64,000 nt of DNA, from positions 1 through 64,000 of the forward strand of contig JBLNAZ010000241.1 of NCBI GenBank assembly GCA_050259615.1. Reading direction: 5' to 3'. The position numbers and the translations under genes were made by a program. Of this stretch, positions 18,651 to 27,062 are shown piece after piece (within the stretch, counting starts at the first letter, position 1; each line of letters begins with the position of its first letter). The stretch is from JAAXKN01 sp050259615 (GTDB lineage Bacteria; Bacteroidota; Ignavibacteria; Ignavibacteriales; SURF-24). Under the pieces are notes generated by a model that was given only the letters and a program-made list of their open reading frames with translations, searched no databases and had not been told where the DNA came from.

Positions 18651-18666
18651 TTGGCACGGAAATGTG
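18651..18666 (+). promoter_or_regulatory. Possible sigma-54-type promoter
   Basis: TTGGCACGGAAATGTG has a perfect -24 element (TTGGCACG) but a poor -12 element (TGTG in place of TTGC). It lies 58 bases before the ATG of the receiver gene and directly after the NtrC-type activator gene. Confidence 0.35.
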
Positions 18667-18723
18667 ATACATTTTAGTGTAACGCATTATAATACTAAAG
18701 ATTACATTAAAGAAGGAGGGCAA

Positions 18724-19212
18724 ATGTCTGTAAGGGAAGATTTCGATTCAGTTTCCCAGGAAGAAACTATTGCTACAAAAGAAACTTCAAAGGGTGATGC
18801 CGGGAAAACTGTTTCGGTTGAAAGTGTTCAGGTGAAGCCAAATGTTCTTGTAGTTGATGATGACAAAAAGATTCTGGAAGCATTTAAGTATTTGATGGAA
18901 TCTGAAAATTGCAACATGATTGGAGCATGCGACGTTGATGAAGTAATGAAGAAGATTCAGAATGTGCATCTGGATTTAATTATCACAGATTTTATGCTGG
19001 AATCGAAGTCAAGTATTGAGCTGTTCACGCTGATCAGAAAATCTCAGCCGGAGGTGCCGGTAGTGGTAATGACAGGTTATCCTGAATTGATCAGTGAAAA
19101 AGACATCAAAATGTTCGGCGGAAACTATCTGCTTACAAAACCACTGGAATTAGGCAGGCTGCGTAACGTAATAAGAACCTGCTGCAACCCGCTTAAAATA
19201 GTATCATACTAG
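18724..19212 (+). CDS. Single-domain response regulator
   Basis: The protein has a 38-residue disordered N-terminal tail, then one receiver domain ('NVLVVDDDKKI', phosphoacceptor D89 in 'LIITDFML', K139 in 'LLTKPLE'). There is no output domain. ATG 18724 is chosen over an upstream in-frame start because AGAAGGAGGG lies just before it. This gives 162 residues. It may relay phosphate or compete for the adjacent kinase. Confidence 0.85.
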   Translation: MSVREDFDSVSQEETIATKETSKGDAGKTVSVESVQVKPNVLVVDDDKKILEAFKYLMESENCNMIGACDVDEVMKKIQNVHLDLIITDFMLESKSSIELFTLIRKSQPEVPVVVMTGYPELISEKDIKMFGGNYLLTKPLELGRLRNVIRTCCNPLKIVSY

Positions 19213-19232
19213 AAAACAAATACTGTTGAATA

Positions 19233-19262
19233 AAAAAAAGCCGGCATGAACCGGCTTTTTGA
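19233..19262. terminator. Bidirectional terminator between convergent genes
   Basis: AAAAAGCCGG (19235-19244) and CCGGCTTTTT (19251-19260) form a perfect 10-bp stem with a 6-base loop between the receiver and AIM24 genes. Confidence 0.9.
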
Positions 19263-19269
19263 ATATTAT

Positions 19270-20082
19270 CTAGAAACTGTCGTCTCCCCCGCTGCCGCCT
19301 CCGCCAAGCATGCCTCCGAGTATAGAACCGCCAAGTATAGCGCCCCCGATTCCGCCAAGGCCGCCTATGCCGCGTCTTTCTTCTTTCTGCTGGTATGTTG
19401 CAGCCGCAAAAATGCGGTCTGCCAGTCTCGAAAACGGCAGGCTCTGCAGATATACTGTGCCGGGACCCGTAAGTCTGACCAGGAAGAGCCCCTCGCCGCC
19501 AAAAAGAGCGTTTTTGAAGCCGCCGATAAACTGAATATCGTAATCCACACTTGGAGCCATTGCCACCAGGCAGCCGGTATCAACCCTGAGGGTTTCGCCG
19601 GGCTGAAGGTCTCTTTTAATAATTGTGCCTCCGGCATGAATAAATGCCATTCCGTCGCCTTCAAGCCTCTGAAGAATAAAACCTTCACCACCAAAGAGAC
19701 CAGCACCCATTCTTTTGGTAAATTCCACCCCTATTTCAATTCCCTTGGCTGCACACAGGAATCCGTCTTTCTGGCAGATGAATTTCCCTCCAAGTGAGCT
19801 TAAGTCCAGAGGAATTATTTTGCCGGGATACGGAGCTCCAAGGGTTATATGTTTTTTACTGCGGCCATTATTCAGAAAAGTAGTAATAAAGAAGCTTTCG
19901 CCGGTAACCATTCTCTTAAAGCCGCTGAAAAGGCCTCCACCGGTGGAAGTCTGCATTTCAATGCCGTCTTCCATGAACATCATGGCACCAACTTCGGCAC
20001 GGACACCCTCTCCCGGATCGAGTTCCACTTCAACTACCTGGATATCATCCCCGATAATTTTATAGTCAATTACATCAGCCAT
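19270..20082 (-). CDS. AIM24 / TIGR00266 family protein
   Basis: The 270-residue protein has the AIM24 beta-rich repeats ('GVRAEVGAMMFMEDGIEM', 'FSGFKRMVTGESFF', 'GLFGGEGFILQRLEGDG', 'ALFGGEGLFLVRLTGPG'). A glycine-rich tail ('GLGGIGGAILGGSILGGMLGGGG') precedes a 'DDSF' end. Family function is unknown in bacteria. The yeast relative is mitochondrial inner-membrane associated. ATG 20082 with GGAG seven bases upstream is the start, not the TTG at 20094. It shares its strand with the ALDH gene, which ends at a terminator before it. Confidence 0.85.
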   Translation of the reverse strand: MADVIDYKIIGDDIQVVEVELDPGEGVRAEVGAMMFMEDGIEMQTSTGGGLFSGFKRMVTGESFFITTFLNNGRSKKHITLGAPYPGKIIPLDLSSLGGKFICQKDGFLCAAKGIEIGVEFTKRMGAGLFGGEGFILQRLEGDGMAFIHAGGTIIKRDLQPGETLRVDTGCLVAMAPSVDYDIQFIGGFKNALFGGEGLFLVRLTGPGTVYLQSLPFSRLADRIFAAATYQQKEERRGIGGLGGIGGAILGGSILGGMLGGGGSGGDDSF

Positions 20083-20131
20083 TTTTATCTCCAATCATTT
20101 ATAACAGCCTTCGAAGAGTATTTAATTAATA

Positions 20132-20167
20132 AATGCCCGTCTAACCATAAAGAATCAGACGGGCATT
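20132..20167 (-). terminator. Terminator after the aldehyde dehydrogenase gene
   Basis: AATGCCCGTCT and AGACGGGCATT form a perfect 11-bp stem with a 14-base loop just downstream of the ALDH stop codon on the minus strand, followed by a short T-rich stretch. Confidence 0.65.
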
Positions 20168-20199
20168 GTAACTTAGAAACAGAATTACTTTTCAGAGAA

Positions 20200-21762
20200 T
20201 CAGATTTCGAACTTAATTCCCTGAGCCAGAGGCAGATCAGTACCGTAGTTAATGGTGTTTGTCTGGCGTCTCATGTAAGCCTTCCAGGCATCGGAGCCGG
20301 ATTCACGGCCGCCGCCTGTTTCCTTTTCACCTCCGAAAGCCCCGCCTATTTCGGCACCTGAAGTACCAATATTGACGTTTGCAATTCCGCAGTCGGAACC
20401 AGCAGCCGAAAGGAATGCTTCAGCTTCTCGCAGGTTATTTGTAAAAATTGCAGAAGACAAGCCCTGAACAACACCATTCTGGAGTTCAATTGCGTTAGTA
20501 ACATCACCTGAATACTTGATAAGGTAGAGTATAGGGGCAAATGTTTCTTCCTGAACAATACTGAAGCTGTTTTCTGCTTCGACTATAGCAGGCACCACGT
20601 AGCAGCCGGACTCGTAGCCTTCGCCTGAAAGCACCTGTCCGCCGTGGATTATTTTTGCGCCCTCTTTTTCTGCCGTTTCAAGAGCCTTGGTAAACATTGT
20701 AACGGCAGATTTATCAATAAGCGGACCGACGTGATTTTTCTCTTCAAGCGGGTTGCCTATTTTAAGCCCGCTGTATGCTTTAAGCAGCGATTCCTTTACC
20801 TTGTTATAGATCGATTCATGAATAACAAGCCGGCGTGTAGTTGTGCAGCGCTGTCCTGCTGTACCTACAGCACCAAAGACAACTGCAGGCATAGCCATCT
20901 TCAGATCGGCATCAGGAGTCATGATAATAGCGTTGTTTCCGCCAAGCTCAAGAATAGCTTTTCCGAAGCGTTTTGCAATTACTTCAGATGCGTGCTGTCC
21001 GACGGCAGTTGAACCTGTAATTGAAATTAGCGGAACCCTTTTATCCTTCAGCATCATTTCACCAATGGTTGCTCCGCGTCCGATGACAAGGGAGAAGATG
21101 CCTTCGGGGAGATTATTTTCCTTTATTACTTCACCAATAATATTCTGGCATGCAATTGCCGTCAGCGGAGTCTTTGATGATGGCTTCCAGAGGTTAACAT
21201 CACCGCAGACAGCAGCAAGCATAGAGTTCCATGACCACACGGCTACAGGGAAATTGAAGGCTGATACGATGCCCACAATGCCAAGGGGATGATACTGGTC
21301 GTACATCCTGTGGTTCGGCCTTTCCGAATGCATTGTAAAGCCGTAGAGCTGGCGCGACTGCCCGAGAGCGAAATCGCAGATATCGATCATTTCCTGGACT
21401 TCTCCAAGGCCTTCCTGAAGAGATTTACCCATTTCATAGGAAACAAGAGTTCCCAAGGGCTGTTTGTACTTTCGCAGCTTGAGGCCTACCTGGCGTACAA
21501 TTTCCCCTCTTTTAGGAGCAGGAACCTTTCTCCAAACCTTAAAGGCTTCATATGCAGTTGCAACAACAGATTCATAATCCTTTTCAGATGACTGATAGAC
21601 CGAGCCAATAAATTCACCGGTTGCAGGGGAAAATATCTTTAATTCGCCCTGATCGGTAGTTTCATTCCATTTTAATCCGCTTGAAGAACCGAAATTCTTT
21701 TCTTTGATTCCAAGGACCTTCAGAAAATCCAGGTTAGTCTCTGTTTCTTTTAACACTTCCAT
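20200..21762 (-). CDS. Aldehyde dehydrogenase of the ALDH7 (aminoadipate-semialdehyde) type
   Basis: This 520-residue NAD(P)-dependent aldehyde dehydrogenase resembles antiquitin/ALDH7 in 'YHPLGIVGIVSAFNFPVAVWSWN', 'LWKPSSKTPLTA' and 'GFTMHSERPNHRM'. The active site has 'LELGGNNAII' (general-base Glu) and 'GTAGQRCTTTRRL' (catalytic Cys). It most likely oxidises alpha-aminoadipate semialdehyde to aminoadipate in lysine breakdown. No other lysine-pathway gene is adjacent. The start follows a strong GGAGGAG site. Confidence 0.88.
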   Translation of the reverse strand: MEVLKETETNLDFLKVLGIKEKNFGSSSGLKWNETTDQGELKIFSPATGEFIGSVYQSSEKDYESVVATAYEAFKVWRKVPAPKRGEIVRQVGLKLRKYKQPLGTLVSYEMGKSLQEGLGEVQEMIDICDFALGQSRQLYGFTMHSERPNHRMYDQYHPLGIVGIVSAFNFPVAVWSWNSMLAAVCGDVNLWKPSSKTPLTAIACQNIIGEVIKENNLPEGIFSLVIGRGATIGEMMLKDKRVPLISITGSTAVGQHASEVIAKRFGKAILELGGNNAIIMTPDADLKMAMPAVVFGAVGTAGQRCTTTRRLVIHESIYNKVKESLLKAYSGLKIGNPLEEKNHVGPLIDKSAVTMFTKALETAEKEGAKIIHGGQVLSGEGYESGCYVVPAIVEAENSFSIVQEETFAPILYLIKYSGDVTNAIELQNGVVQGLSSAIFTNNLREAEAFLSAAGSDCGIANVNIGTSGAEIGGAFGGEKETGGGRESGSDAWKAYMRRQTNTINYGTDLPLAQGIKFEI

Positions 21763-21973
21763 AAAACTCCTCCAAGGACAGAATGTTTAACAATTGATTT
21801 ATAGGTAAGATTTGTTTTCAGGACAACATAATCAATAAATTTTAATTTACAAAGTCTAAGTAATATAACACAAAAAGTCAACCAGATTCAGGTTAAAAGA
21901 AATGTCAGAAATCTCTATATCATTTTATTTCTTCCAAAATATTTATAATATTATTTAATAAGGGAATTTACCG

Positions 21974-22054
21974 ATGACAACAAGGGGTTTTGTTCTTTTT
22001 CTGACACTCCCGGGGATTATGGTACTGGCTTTTCTTCTGTTATTTAATCCTTGA
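21974..22054 (+). CDS. Possible 26-aa membrane microprotein
   Basis: ATG at 21974 encodes 'MTTRGFVLFLTLPGIMVLAF...' followed by 'LLLFNP' and a stop. This is one hydrophobic helix. AAGGGAA lies about ten bases before the start. It is too short to judge by composition, and there is no homologue I can name. It lies in the gap 21763-22099, which holds nothing else visible. Confidence 0.35.
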   Translation: MTTRGFVLFLTLPGIMVLAFLLLFNP

Positions 22055-22099
22055 GCAAAAGGCACTTAAAGGATGCACTCTGCGGGGAAAATACTCCAC

Positions 22100-22777
22100 T
22101 CAGCCTCTTTTCAGGTAATCTCTTATCAGCAGAAAAGTAACAGCAACAGAAATCAGGAACATTATTACGCCCCATCCCATAGCAGAGATATGGGTCGAAG
22201 CGGCCAGAACGCCTGCATCTGTATGGTGTGAACCTGAGGTAAGAAGATCTTCCTTAATATCAATTATTACATAAAGGCAGCTCATGATGCCGATTGTCCT
22301 GAGGAGAAAGAAATGCAGAAAGTTCGGCAGGAACCTGGGTGAAAGGAAGAAAAGAACGCAAAAGCCCAGAGTAAAAAGGATGCCGAAAATGGTTTTAATA
22401 TAAAAGATTACCAGAAGCAGAAATACAAGGGAGAGAACATTACAGACAGCGCTGCTGAACCTGAAATTTTTAGTGGAGGCAAATATGAGGGCTCCCAAAA
22501 GTGCGCTTCCGATATATCCTGCCGGGGCGATAAAAAGAGGGTTCCCGCCCTTTGCGATACAGGCACCTCCAAGCTGGTAGGTGATCTGCATTTCAATTAT
22601 TCTGCCTCCGGTCAGCAGTGTCATAACACCGTGAGAGGATTCATGCAGGAGTACCACGAGCAGTTTGACCGGAAAAGTAAAGAAAGAATTCCAGTAGAAA
22701 AAAGCTGCAATTACAACAGCCGTCAAAAGCAGAATTTCCGTTAATTTCTTTCCTTTTGAAGAGAGTCTGAACGCCAT
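22100..22777 (-). CDS. M50-type membrane metalloprotease-like protein
   Basis: The 225-residue integral membrane protein has about five hydrophobic helices. A zinc-protease motif HExxH lies in the second one ('VLLHESSHGVMTLLTGG', about residues 41-57), as in Peptidase_M50B proteins. A second Asp-type ligand is not obvious. Site-2-protease-like function is therefore possible but unproven. It is monocistronic and points away from the tRNA genes. Confidence 0.75.
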   Translation of the reverse strand: MAFRLSSKGKKLTEILLLTAVVIAAFFYWNSFFTFPVKLLVVLLHESSHGVMTLLTGGRIIEMQITYQLGGACIAKGGNPLFIAPAGYIGSALLGALIFASTKNFRFSSAVCNVLSLVFLLLVIFYIKTIFGILFTLGFCVLFFLSPRFLPNFLHFFLLRTIGIMSCLYVIIDIKEDLLTSGSHHTDAGVLAASTHISAMGWGVIMFLISVAVTFLLIRDYLKRG

Positions 22778-22913
22778 AGGTATTTCTTCATAAAATTATT
22801 AATGCGGTGTGAAAGTTAAGGCCGGAAGCGGAAGAAGACAAGAACTATTTTTTGTTTTTTCTTGAAAAAGAAGATTAAGTTATTTAATTTAATGATAGTT
22901 ATTTGATTGTTAT

Positions 22914-22989
22914 GCGAGCGTAACTCAGTTGGTAGAGTGTCAGCTTCCCAAGCTGAATGTCGCGGGTTCGATCCCCGTCGCTCGCTCCA
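22914..22989 (+). tRNA. tRNA-Gly (CCC)
   Basis: The acceptor GCGAGCG (22914-22920) pairs with CGCTCGC (22979-22985). The anticodon arm TCAGC-TTCCCAA-GCTGA gives CCC. The T-arm is GCGGGTTCGATCCCCGT. The 3' CCA is encoded (22987-22989). Confidence 0.96.
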
Positions 22990-23071
22990 GTAAAGAAAAA
23001 TAGTAAAAAACTATTTGCATTTTGTGCAGGAGAGGCTTATATTTAAGTCTCACTTTTTGAAATACTGATAC

Positions 23072-23146
23072 GGGAGCTTAGCTCAGCTGGTTCAGAGCAC
23101 CTGCCTTACAAGCAGGGGGTCATTGGTTCGAATCCATTAGCTCCCA
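23072..23146 (+). tRNA. tRNA-Val (TAC)
   Basis: The acceptor GGGAGCT (23072-23078) pairs with AGCTCCC (23139-23145). The anticodon arm CCTGC-CTTACAA-GCAGG gives TAC. The T-arm contains GGTTCGAATCC. No CCA is encoded. It is the last chromosomal gene before the foreign region, so its 3' end is a candidate attachment core. Confidence 0.96.
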
Positions 23147-23176
23147 CTACAAAAGACGCGAAAACAGCGCAAAATC

Positions 23177-23211
23177 AAAGCCTCGGACTTCCGGGGCTTT
23201 GTCATTTTGTT
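23177..23211 (+). terminator. Terminator downstream of tRNA-Val
   Basis: AAAGCCTCGGA (23177-23187) pairs with TCCGGGGCTTT (23190-23200) with one G-U pair, followed by a T-rich stretch. It ends the tRNA transcript. Confidence 0.7.
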
Positions 23212-23215
23212 AGAC

Positions 23216-23236
23216 TGCACTCGAATTGCACTCGAA
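23216..23236. repeat. Tandem 10-bp direct repeat next to the putative attachment site
   Basis: TGCACTCGAA occurs twice with one base between copies (23216-23225, 23227-23236), an 11-bp period close to one helical turn. Tandem arm-type sites for integrase or excisionase look like this. No integrase lies in the window to test the idea. The remainder of 23147-23390 holds only the terminator and promoter listed. Confidence 0.4.
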
Positions 23237-23294
23237 ATAACATTCCCAAAAACTACCATTAACACAAAGAGAAAATCTGGCTTAAAGATTTTTC

Positions 23295-23323
23295 TTGACA
23301 GAAAAAAATAATTACCCTATCTT
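23295..23323 (+). promoter_or_regulatory. Sigma-70-type promoter of the first T9SS cargo gene
   Basis: TTGACA (23295-23300), a 17-base spacer and TATCTT (23318-23323) form a canonical promoter 67 bases before the ATG. The flanks match the second promoter at 24418 closely, so the two arose by duplication. Confidence 0.7.
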
Positions 23324-23390
23324 ACACCGTCAGACTGTTTACAAGAATTACTTTATCGTCCCTTTTGTTTTTAATAACCTGGGAGTAAAT

Positions 23391-24368
23391 ATGAAATCTT
23401 GTGCTTTTCTACTGGTCTTTTTTCTTATTTTCTTATCAATAGCTACAGAAGCTCAGATTCAGGCTGATACGACACACCATTACCCCGCAATTGACACATC
23501 TGACTTTTTCCCAATGCAAATTGGCAATTATTGGGAGTATAAATCCTCTACTGCGCAAGGAGATAGCTGTTGGAAAATTACTATCGTAGGTGACACACTA
23601 ATGCCTAACGGCAAGCGTTATTTTCAATTCCATCTGAAATCTTTTGGTGTATATGGTTCCGACTATATAAACTGGTTCTACAGGAAAGATTCAAATGATG
23701 TTTATATTTCAGGAGGTCCTGGTTGTAATACTACGTATGAATATAAAATCTTTGATTTAACCCCGGGCTTAAAAGATTCTACTGTGTGGGAAACGTGCAG
23801 ATATCCCTACTTTGAAAAGCCGCTGGGAAGAGGTGTTCGCATATCTTATAATTACAGTTATTCCGATTGGTATCCGCAACCTGTTGAAGCAAGGTTTTTT
23901 GTGGATGTAACGTTTGACTCATTATTTAAGATTACAAAGTGGGGGCCTTCTGATGCTTCTGAACACATTATTCTAGTAAAAGGGATTGGGATGGTATATA
24001 AAGGTTGGGTTTCCGATGAGCACCCCTATTACCTAGAGGGAGCGATAATCAACGGTAAAAAATTCGGGACAATCACATCCGTCGAGCATGAGAAAAGCAT
24101 TATTCCAAGTTCAATGAATATCCAGGCGTACCCAAACCCTTTTAATTCTACAGTCAACTTAAATATCGAACTAAAGAGTGCTGGAATGACCGAGCTAATG
24201 GTTTTCAACATCTTGGGACAAAAAGTAGCCACTATTTTCGAGGATTATAAACCTTCCGGCAATTTCAAGTTCTCTTTCAACGCAGACAACCTAAGCAGTG
24301 GAGTTTATTTTGTTCTGCTGAAACAGGGCAGGTTCTTCTGCAAAGAAAAAATAATTTTGTTGAAGTAA
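23391..24368 (+). CDS. Secreted protein of unknown function with T9SS sorting domain
   Basis: The 325-residue product begins with a signal peptide ('MKSCAFLLVFFLIFLSIATEAQ'). ATG 23391 follows GGGAG and replaces a longer frame that starts inside the promoter. The central ~210 residues ('DFFPMQIGNYWEYKSSTAQGD', with paired Trp/Tyr and few Cys) resemble the small 'xxxGNxWxY' domains often seen in secreted Ignavibacteria proteins. I cannot name them. The C-terminal ~80 residues ('AYPNPFNSTVNLNIELKSAG', 'SSGVYFVLLKQG') are a type IX secretion sorting domain, so the product is probably exported and attached to or released from the outer surface. Confidence 0.8.
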   Translation: MKSCAFLLVFFLIFLSIATEAQIQADTTHHYPAIDTSDFFPMQIGNYWEYKSSTAQGDSCWKITIVGDTLMPNGKRYFQFHLKSFGVYGSDYINWFYRKDSNDVYISGGPGCNTTYEYKIFDLTPGLKDSTVWETCRYPYFEKPLGRGVRISYNYSYSDWYPQPVEARFFVDVTFDSLFKITKWGPSDASEHIILVKGIGMVYKGWVSDEHPYYLEGAIINGKKFGTITSVEHEKSIIPSSMNIQAYPNPFNSTVNLNIELKSAGMTELMVFNILGQKVATIFEDYKPSGNFKFSFNADNLSSGVYFVLLKQGRFFCKEKIILLK

Positions 24369-24417
24369 TAAGGACTGCAGTAATCCCTTATCAATTACCC
24401 AGCTTAAAAAGATTTTC

Positions 24418-24446
24418 TTGACAGAATAATATAAATACATTATCTT
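24418..24446 (+). promoter_or_regulatory. Duplicated sigma-70-type promoter
   Basis: TTGACA (24418-24423), a 17-base spacer and TATCTT (24441-24446) have flanks 'CTTAAA...GATTTTCTTGACAGAA' nearly the same as at 23295. It now lies upstream of a gene remnant and probably drives the metalloprotease gene at 24682. Confidence 0.65.
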
Positions 24447-24529
24447 AAATCAAAAAGAGACAAATAAGTATCCTATCGACAAACGAATTGCTATAACCTG
24501 ACTTCGTTGACCAACCTTCATTGATTTGA

Positions 24530-24674
24530 AAAGTTCAGATTGACCGAACTTAAAGGTGCCACAATTTTAAAGAACTATAAACTTACTTTCCGCGCGGATC
24601 TTTAAATAGTGGAGTCTATTTTTGCTTTAAAAACAGATAGGCTGATCCGCAAAGAAAAATAATTTTATTTTGGG
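24530..24674 (+). pseudogene. Decayed 3' end of a T9SS-domain gene
   Basis: This stretch aligns with the 3' end of the gene at 23391-24368. TGACCGAACT matches TGACCGAGCT. 'NSGVYF' is readable from AATAGTGGAGTCTATTTT against AGCAGTGGAGTTTATTTT. CGCAAAGAAAAATAATTTTATT matches TGCAAAGAAAAAATAATTTTGTT. Frameshifts and stops break it and the 5' part is missing. With the duplicated promoter just upstream it is the scar of a third tandem gene. Confidence 0.7.
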
Positions 24675-24681
24675 AGGTCTT

Positions 24682-26997
24682 ATGAACGTGCTGAAATTGG
24701 TTACGATCCTGGTTCTATTTGCCCTTAGCAGTTTAAGTGCCCAATTCGAATACCCATGTGGTACTAAATTAGGCAATACGGGACAAACTGGGTTTACTGT
24801 ATCCTCATCTAATCTCCCTACTTCGCCAGCTATGTGGAGGGACGGATATGAGAAAACATCAAAAAACGAATTAAAAGTTCTTGTGGTTTTTGTCAGGTTC
24901 AAAGATGACATAAATAGCACTTCAGCCTGGGACAATCCTGCCGTACTACCTTACTGGGCTCAAACTATAGTTGATCCGAATGTCACAGCAATTGGTTCTC
25001 ATCCAGGAAATCTTAGCGATTACCTCAGCCTGGCATCAGGAGGAGATAGATATGGAAACATTGGACGTTTCAAAGTATATGGAGATGTGAAATACGTTGT
25101 AACCAGCCTGAATAGGAATGACTACACAGACGATTACCAATACTATAAGGAAGAAAAGGTAATGAGGGAAGTAATGAGCACCCTTGATGCTAGTCCGTCC
25201 TCGTCGAATGTTCTTTACGGCAGTGGGGATGTTAATTTCGCACAGTATGATAACTGGACATTTCAGAGTGGAGGTCTATATTATACGCACGTTTATAATC
25301 CCTCAGTGAAAGATAATAAAGTTGACCACATTTTCGTCGTATTTAGAGGAGGACCACTGGACGGGGGCCGCTATGGAGGAGAAAAGAGTTTGACTCTCTA
25401 TAATACTTTTACTACTAATGAAGGGAAACAGATTGACAATGGCTCTGGGTGTCGGACATTTTATGCAGAAAATGGCAATGTAGTTCCAAATATGGCGCAT
25501 GAATATCTCCATTACTGTTTTGCCGGTGCACATTGGGATGATGATGCAAATCCATGGCGGGATGACCCAAGAAATCCATACCCTCAACCACTCTATAATA
25601 AAGGCAGATTAAATTCGTTTGCTTTAGAATGCTGCATAGGGGCGGGATTTGTAAGTACATACGAAAAATACAGAATGGGCTGGCTTGACCCCATTATTGT
25701 AACTACTCCAATGTCCTCTTTAGTGTTATATGATTCTCACCGTTTTAATCAAGCTGTAATGATTCCTTTGGCTTATGACACATACGGACGGTACAAAGAA
25801 TATTATTGGATAGAAAATTATGTCACCCCATCCGAAAGTCCAGAAGCCAATCCTTACTTGACCAGGGGGCTCTATAATGAGACCTTTACACATGGTCTGT
25901 TAGTGTACCACATAAAAGAGGAAAATTGGGAATATGCAACGGCGAATAATGTGTCCATTATCTGCGCAGACGGTAACTGGTCATGGAAATTATCTACGGG
26001 TGCATCAACCCCGACTGATTTCAGAGACGATAAAATAGCAAAAGATTACCCTACATTTTACACGGGGTTCAGTGAAAGAGATTACATCAAGTTGAATGTG
26101 GGCGGCATCGTGCGGGATTACCGAACTCTTATCCACGACTCAGACCCCGCAACCGAAACTACCAAACCCGACCAAATATACTGGCGTTATAATGAGAATG
26201 CATGGCTCGGACAGAATGACGATTTCTTTAAGGAGGGCTATGCTGATGTCTTTGACAAGTACAGCAATCCTGCTGCCTATCATGCAGACGGCACTCCGAC
26301 TAATGTAGGATTTCAGATAGTTAGTTGGAACTCGACCAATAAATCCTATACGTTAGACATAAAGACAACTGAAAATGGAGTAAATGCCCTGCGCCCTGCA
26401 AAACCGGAGGGTTTAACGATTAATTATAGTGGAGTCCATCCGGTACTAACCTGGTACTCGCTTTGTACAGATCCTGCTTACTTCGATGGATTTAAGATTT
26501 ACAGAAAACAAAGTATGTACAACACATGGTCTTGCATTGCAACTGTAGGACCAGGCGTTACGTCCTATACAGACTCCCACGTGTATCACAGTGGCCCGTA
26601 TAGTTTTACTTACTATGTTACAGCCCTAAAGGGTACACTGGAGTCTATACCATCAAACCAGGCGGGAGTTTCGCAATCTTATCTAAATAAAGACGGTGCC
26701 GATAGTACCAAAGCCAAGACAGAAGCAAAAATTATCTCGGATAAACTCTTGCAAAATTTCCCCAATCCTTTTAATCCGACTACCAGTATCTACTACACAG
26801 TAAAGTCTGACAGCAAAGTAATTCTGCAGGTCTTTGACATTTTAGGAAATAAGGTGGCAGAACTTGTAAATGAGGTGAAGCCTGCCGGAGAATATACTGC
26901 CTCATTCAACGGCAGTAGTCTTCCGAGCGGAATGTATATTTACAAATTACAGTGCGGCAGCTACTCTGAAACAAGGAAGATGTTATTGATGAAATAA
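24682..26997 (+). CDS. Secreted M6-like zinc metalloprotease with FN3 and T9SS sorting domain
   Basis: This 771-residue protein starts at ATG 24682 after GGGAGG, with a signal peptide ('MNVLKLVTILVLFALSSLSAQ'). The catalytic region has HExxH in 'NMAHEYLHYCFAGAHW' (about residue 275), as in M6 (immune inhibitor A-like) proteases. A distal Glu/Asp ligand was not assigned. A fibronectin-III-like domain covers about 580-675 ('VHPVLTWYSLCTDPAYFDGFKIYRK'). The last ~80 residues ('NFPNPFNPTTSIYYTVKSDS', 'LPSGMYIYKLQCGSYSETRK') are a T9SS sorting signal. It is probably an extracellular protease. It lies between tRNA-Val and the phage late genes and may be a lysogenic-conversion gene or a host gene. 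Confidence 0.85.
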   Translation: MNVLKLVTILVLFALSSLSAQFEYPCGTKLGNTGQTGFTVSSSNLPTSPAMWRDGYEKTSKNELKVLVVFVRFKDDINSTSAWDNPAVLPYWAQTIVDPNVTAIGSHPGNLSDYLSLASGGDRYGNIGRFKVYGDVKYVVTSLNRNDYTDDYQYYKEEKVMREVMSTLDASPSSSNVLYGSGDVNFAQYDNWTFQSGGLYYTHVYNPSVKDNKVDHIFVVFRGGPLDGGRYGGEKSLTLYNTFTTNEGKQIDNGSGCRTFYAENGNVVPNMAHEYLHYCFAGAHWDDDANPWRDDPRNPYPQPLYNKGRLNSFALECCIGAGFVSTYEKYRMGWLDPIIVTTPMSSLVLYDSHRFNQAVMIPLAYDTYGRYKEYYWIENYVTPSESPEANPYLTRGLYNETFTHGLLVYHIKEENWEYATANNVSIICADGNWSWKLSTGASTPTDFRDDKIAKDYPTFYTGFSERDYIKLNVGGIVRDYRTLIHDSDPATETTKPDQIYWRYNENAWLGQNDDFFKEGYADVFDKYSNPAAYHADGTPTNVGFQIVSWNSTNKSYTLDIKTTENGVNALRPAKPEGLTINYSGVHPVLTWYSLCTDPAYFDGFKIYRKQSMYNTWSCIATVGPGVTSYTDSHVYHSGPYSFTYYVTALKGTLESIPSNQAGVSQSYLNKDGADSTKAKTEAKIISDKLLQNFPNPFNPTTSIYYTVKSDSKVILQVFDILGNKVAELVNEVKPAGEYTASFNGSSLPSGMYIYKLQCGSYSETRKMLLMK

Positions 26998-27017
26998 TGA
27001 TTGCTGAGTAAATGAGT

Positions 27018-27062
27018 AAAAGGTAGGGGCTTTTTTCTTAAGCCCCTGCCTTTTGAGTTTTT
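27018..27062. terminator. Strong bidirectional terminator at the end of the phage late region
   Basis: AAAAGGTAGGGGCTT (27018-27032) and AAGCCCCTGCCTTTT (27040-27054) pair over about 15 bp with one mismatch, with T-tracts on both sides. It separates the rightward protease gene from the leftward phage genes. Confidence 0.9.

Noticed and set aside
19246..19797. 183-aa plus-strand ORF
   Set aside because: It is antisense to the AIM24 gene, begins inside the terminator and has no coherent domain; the minus-strand gene explains the sequence.
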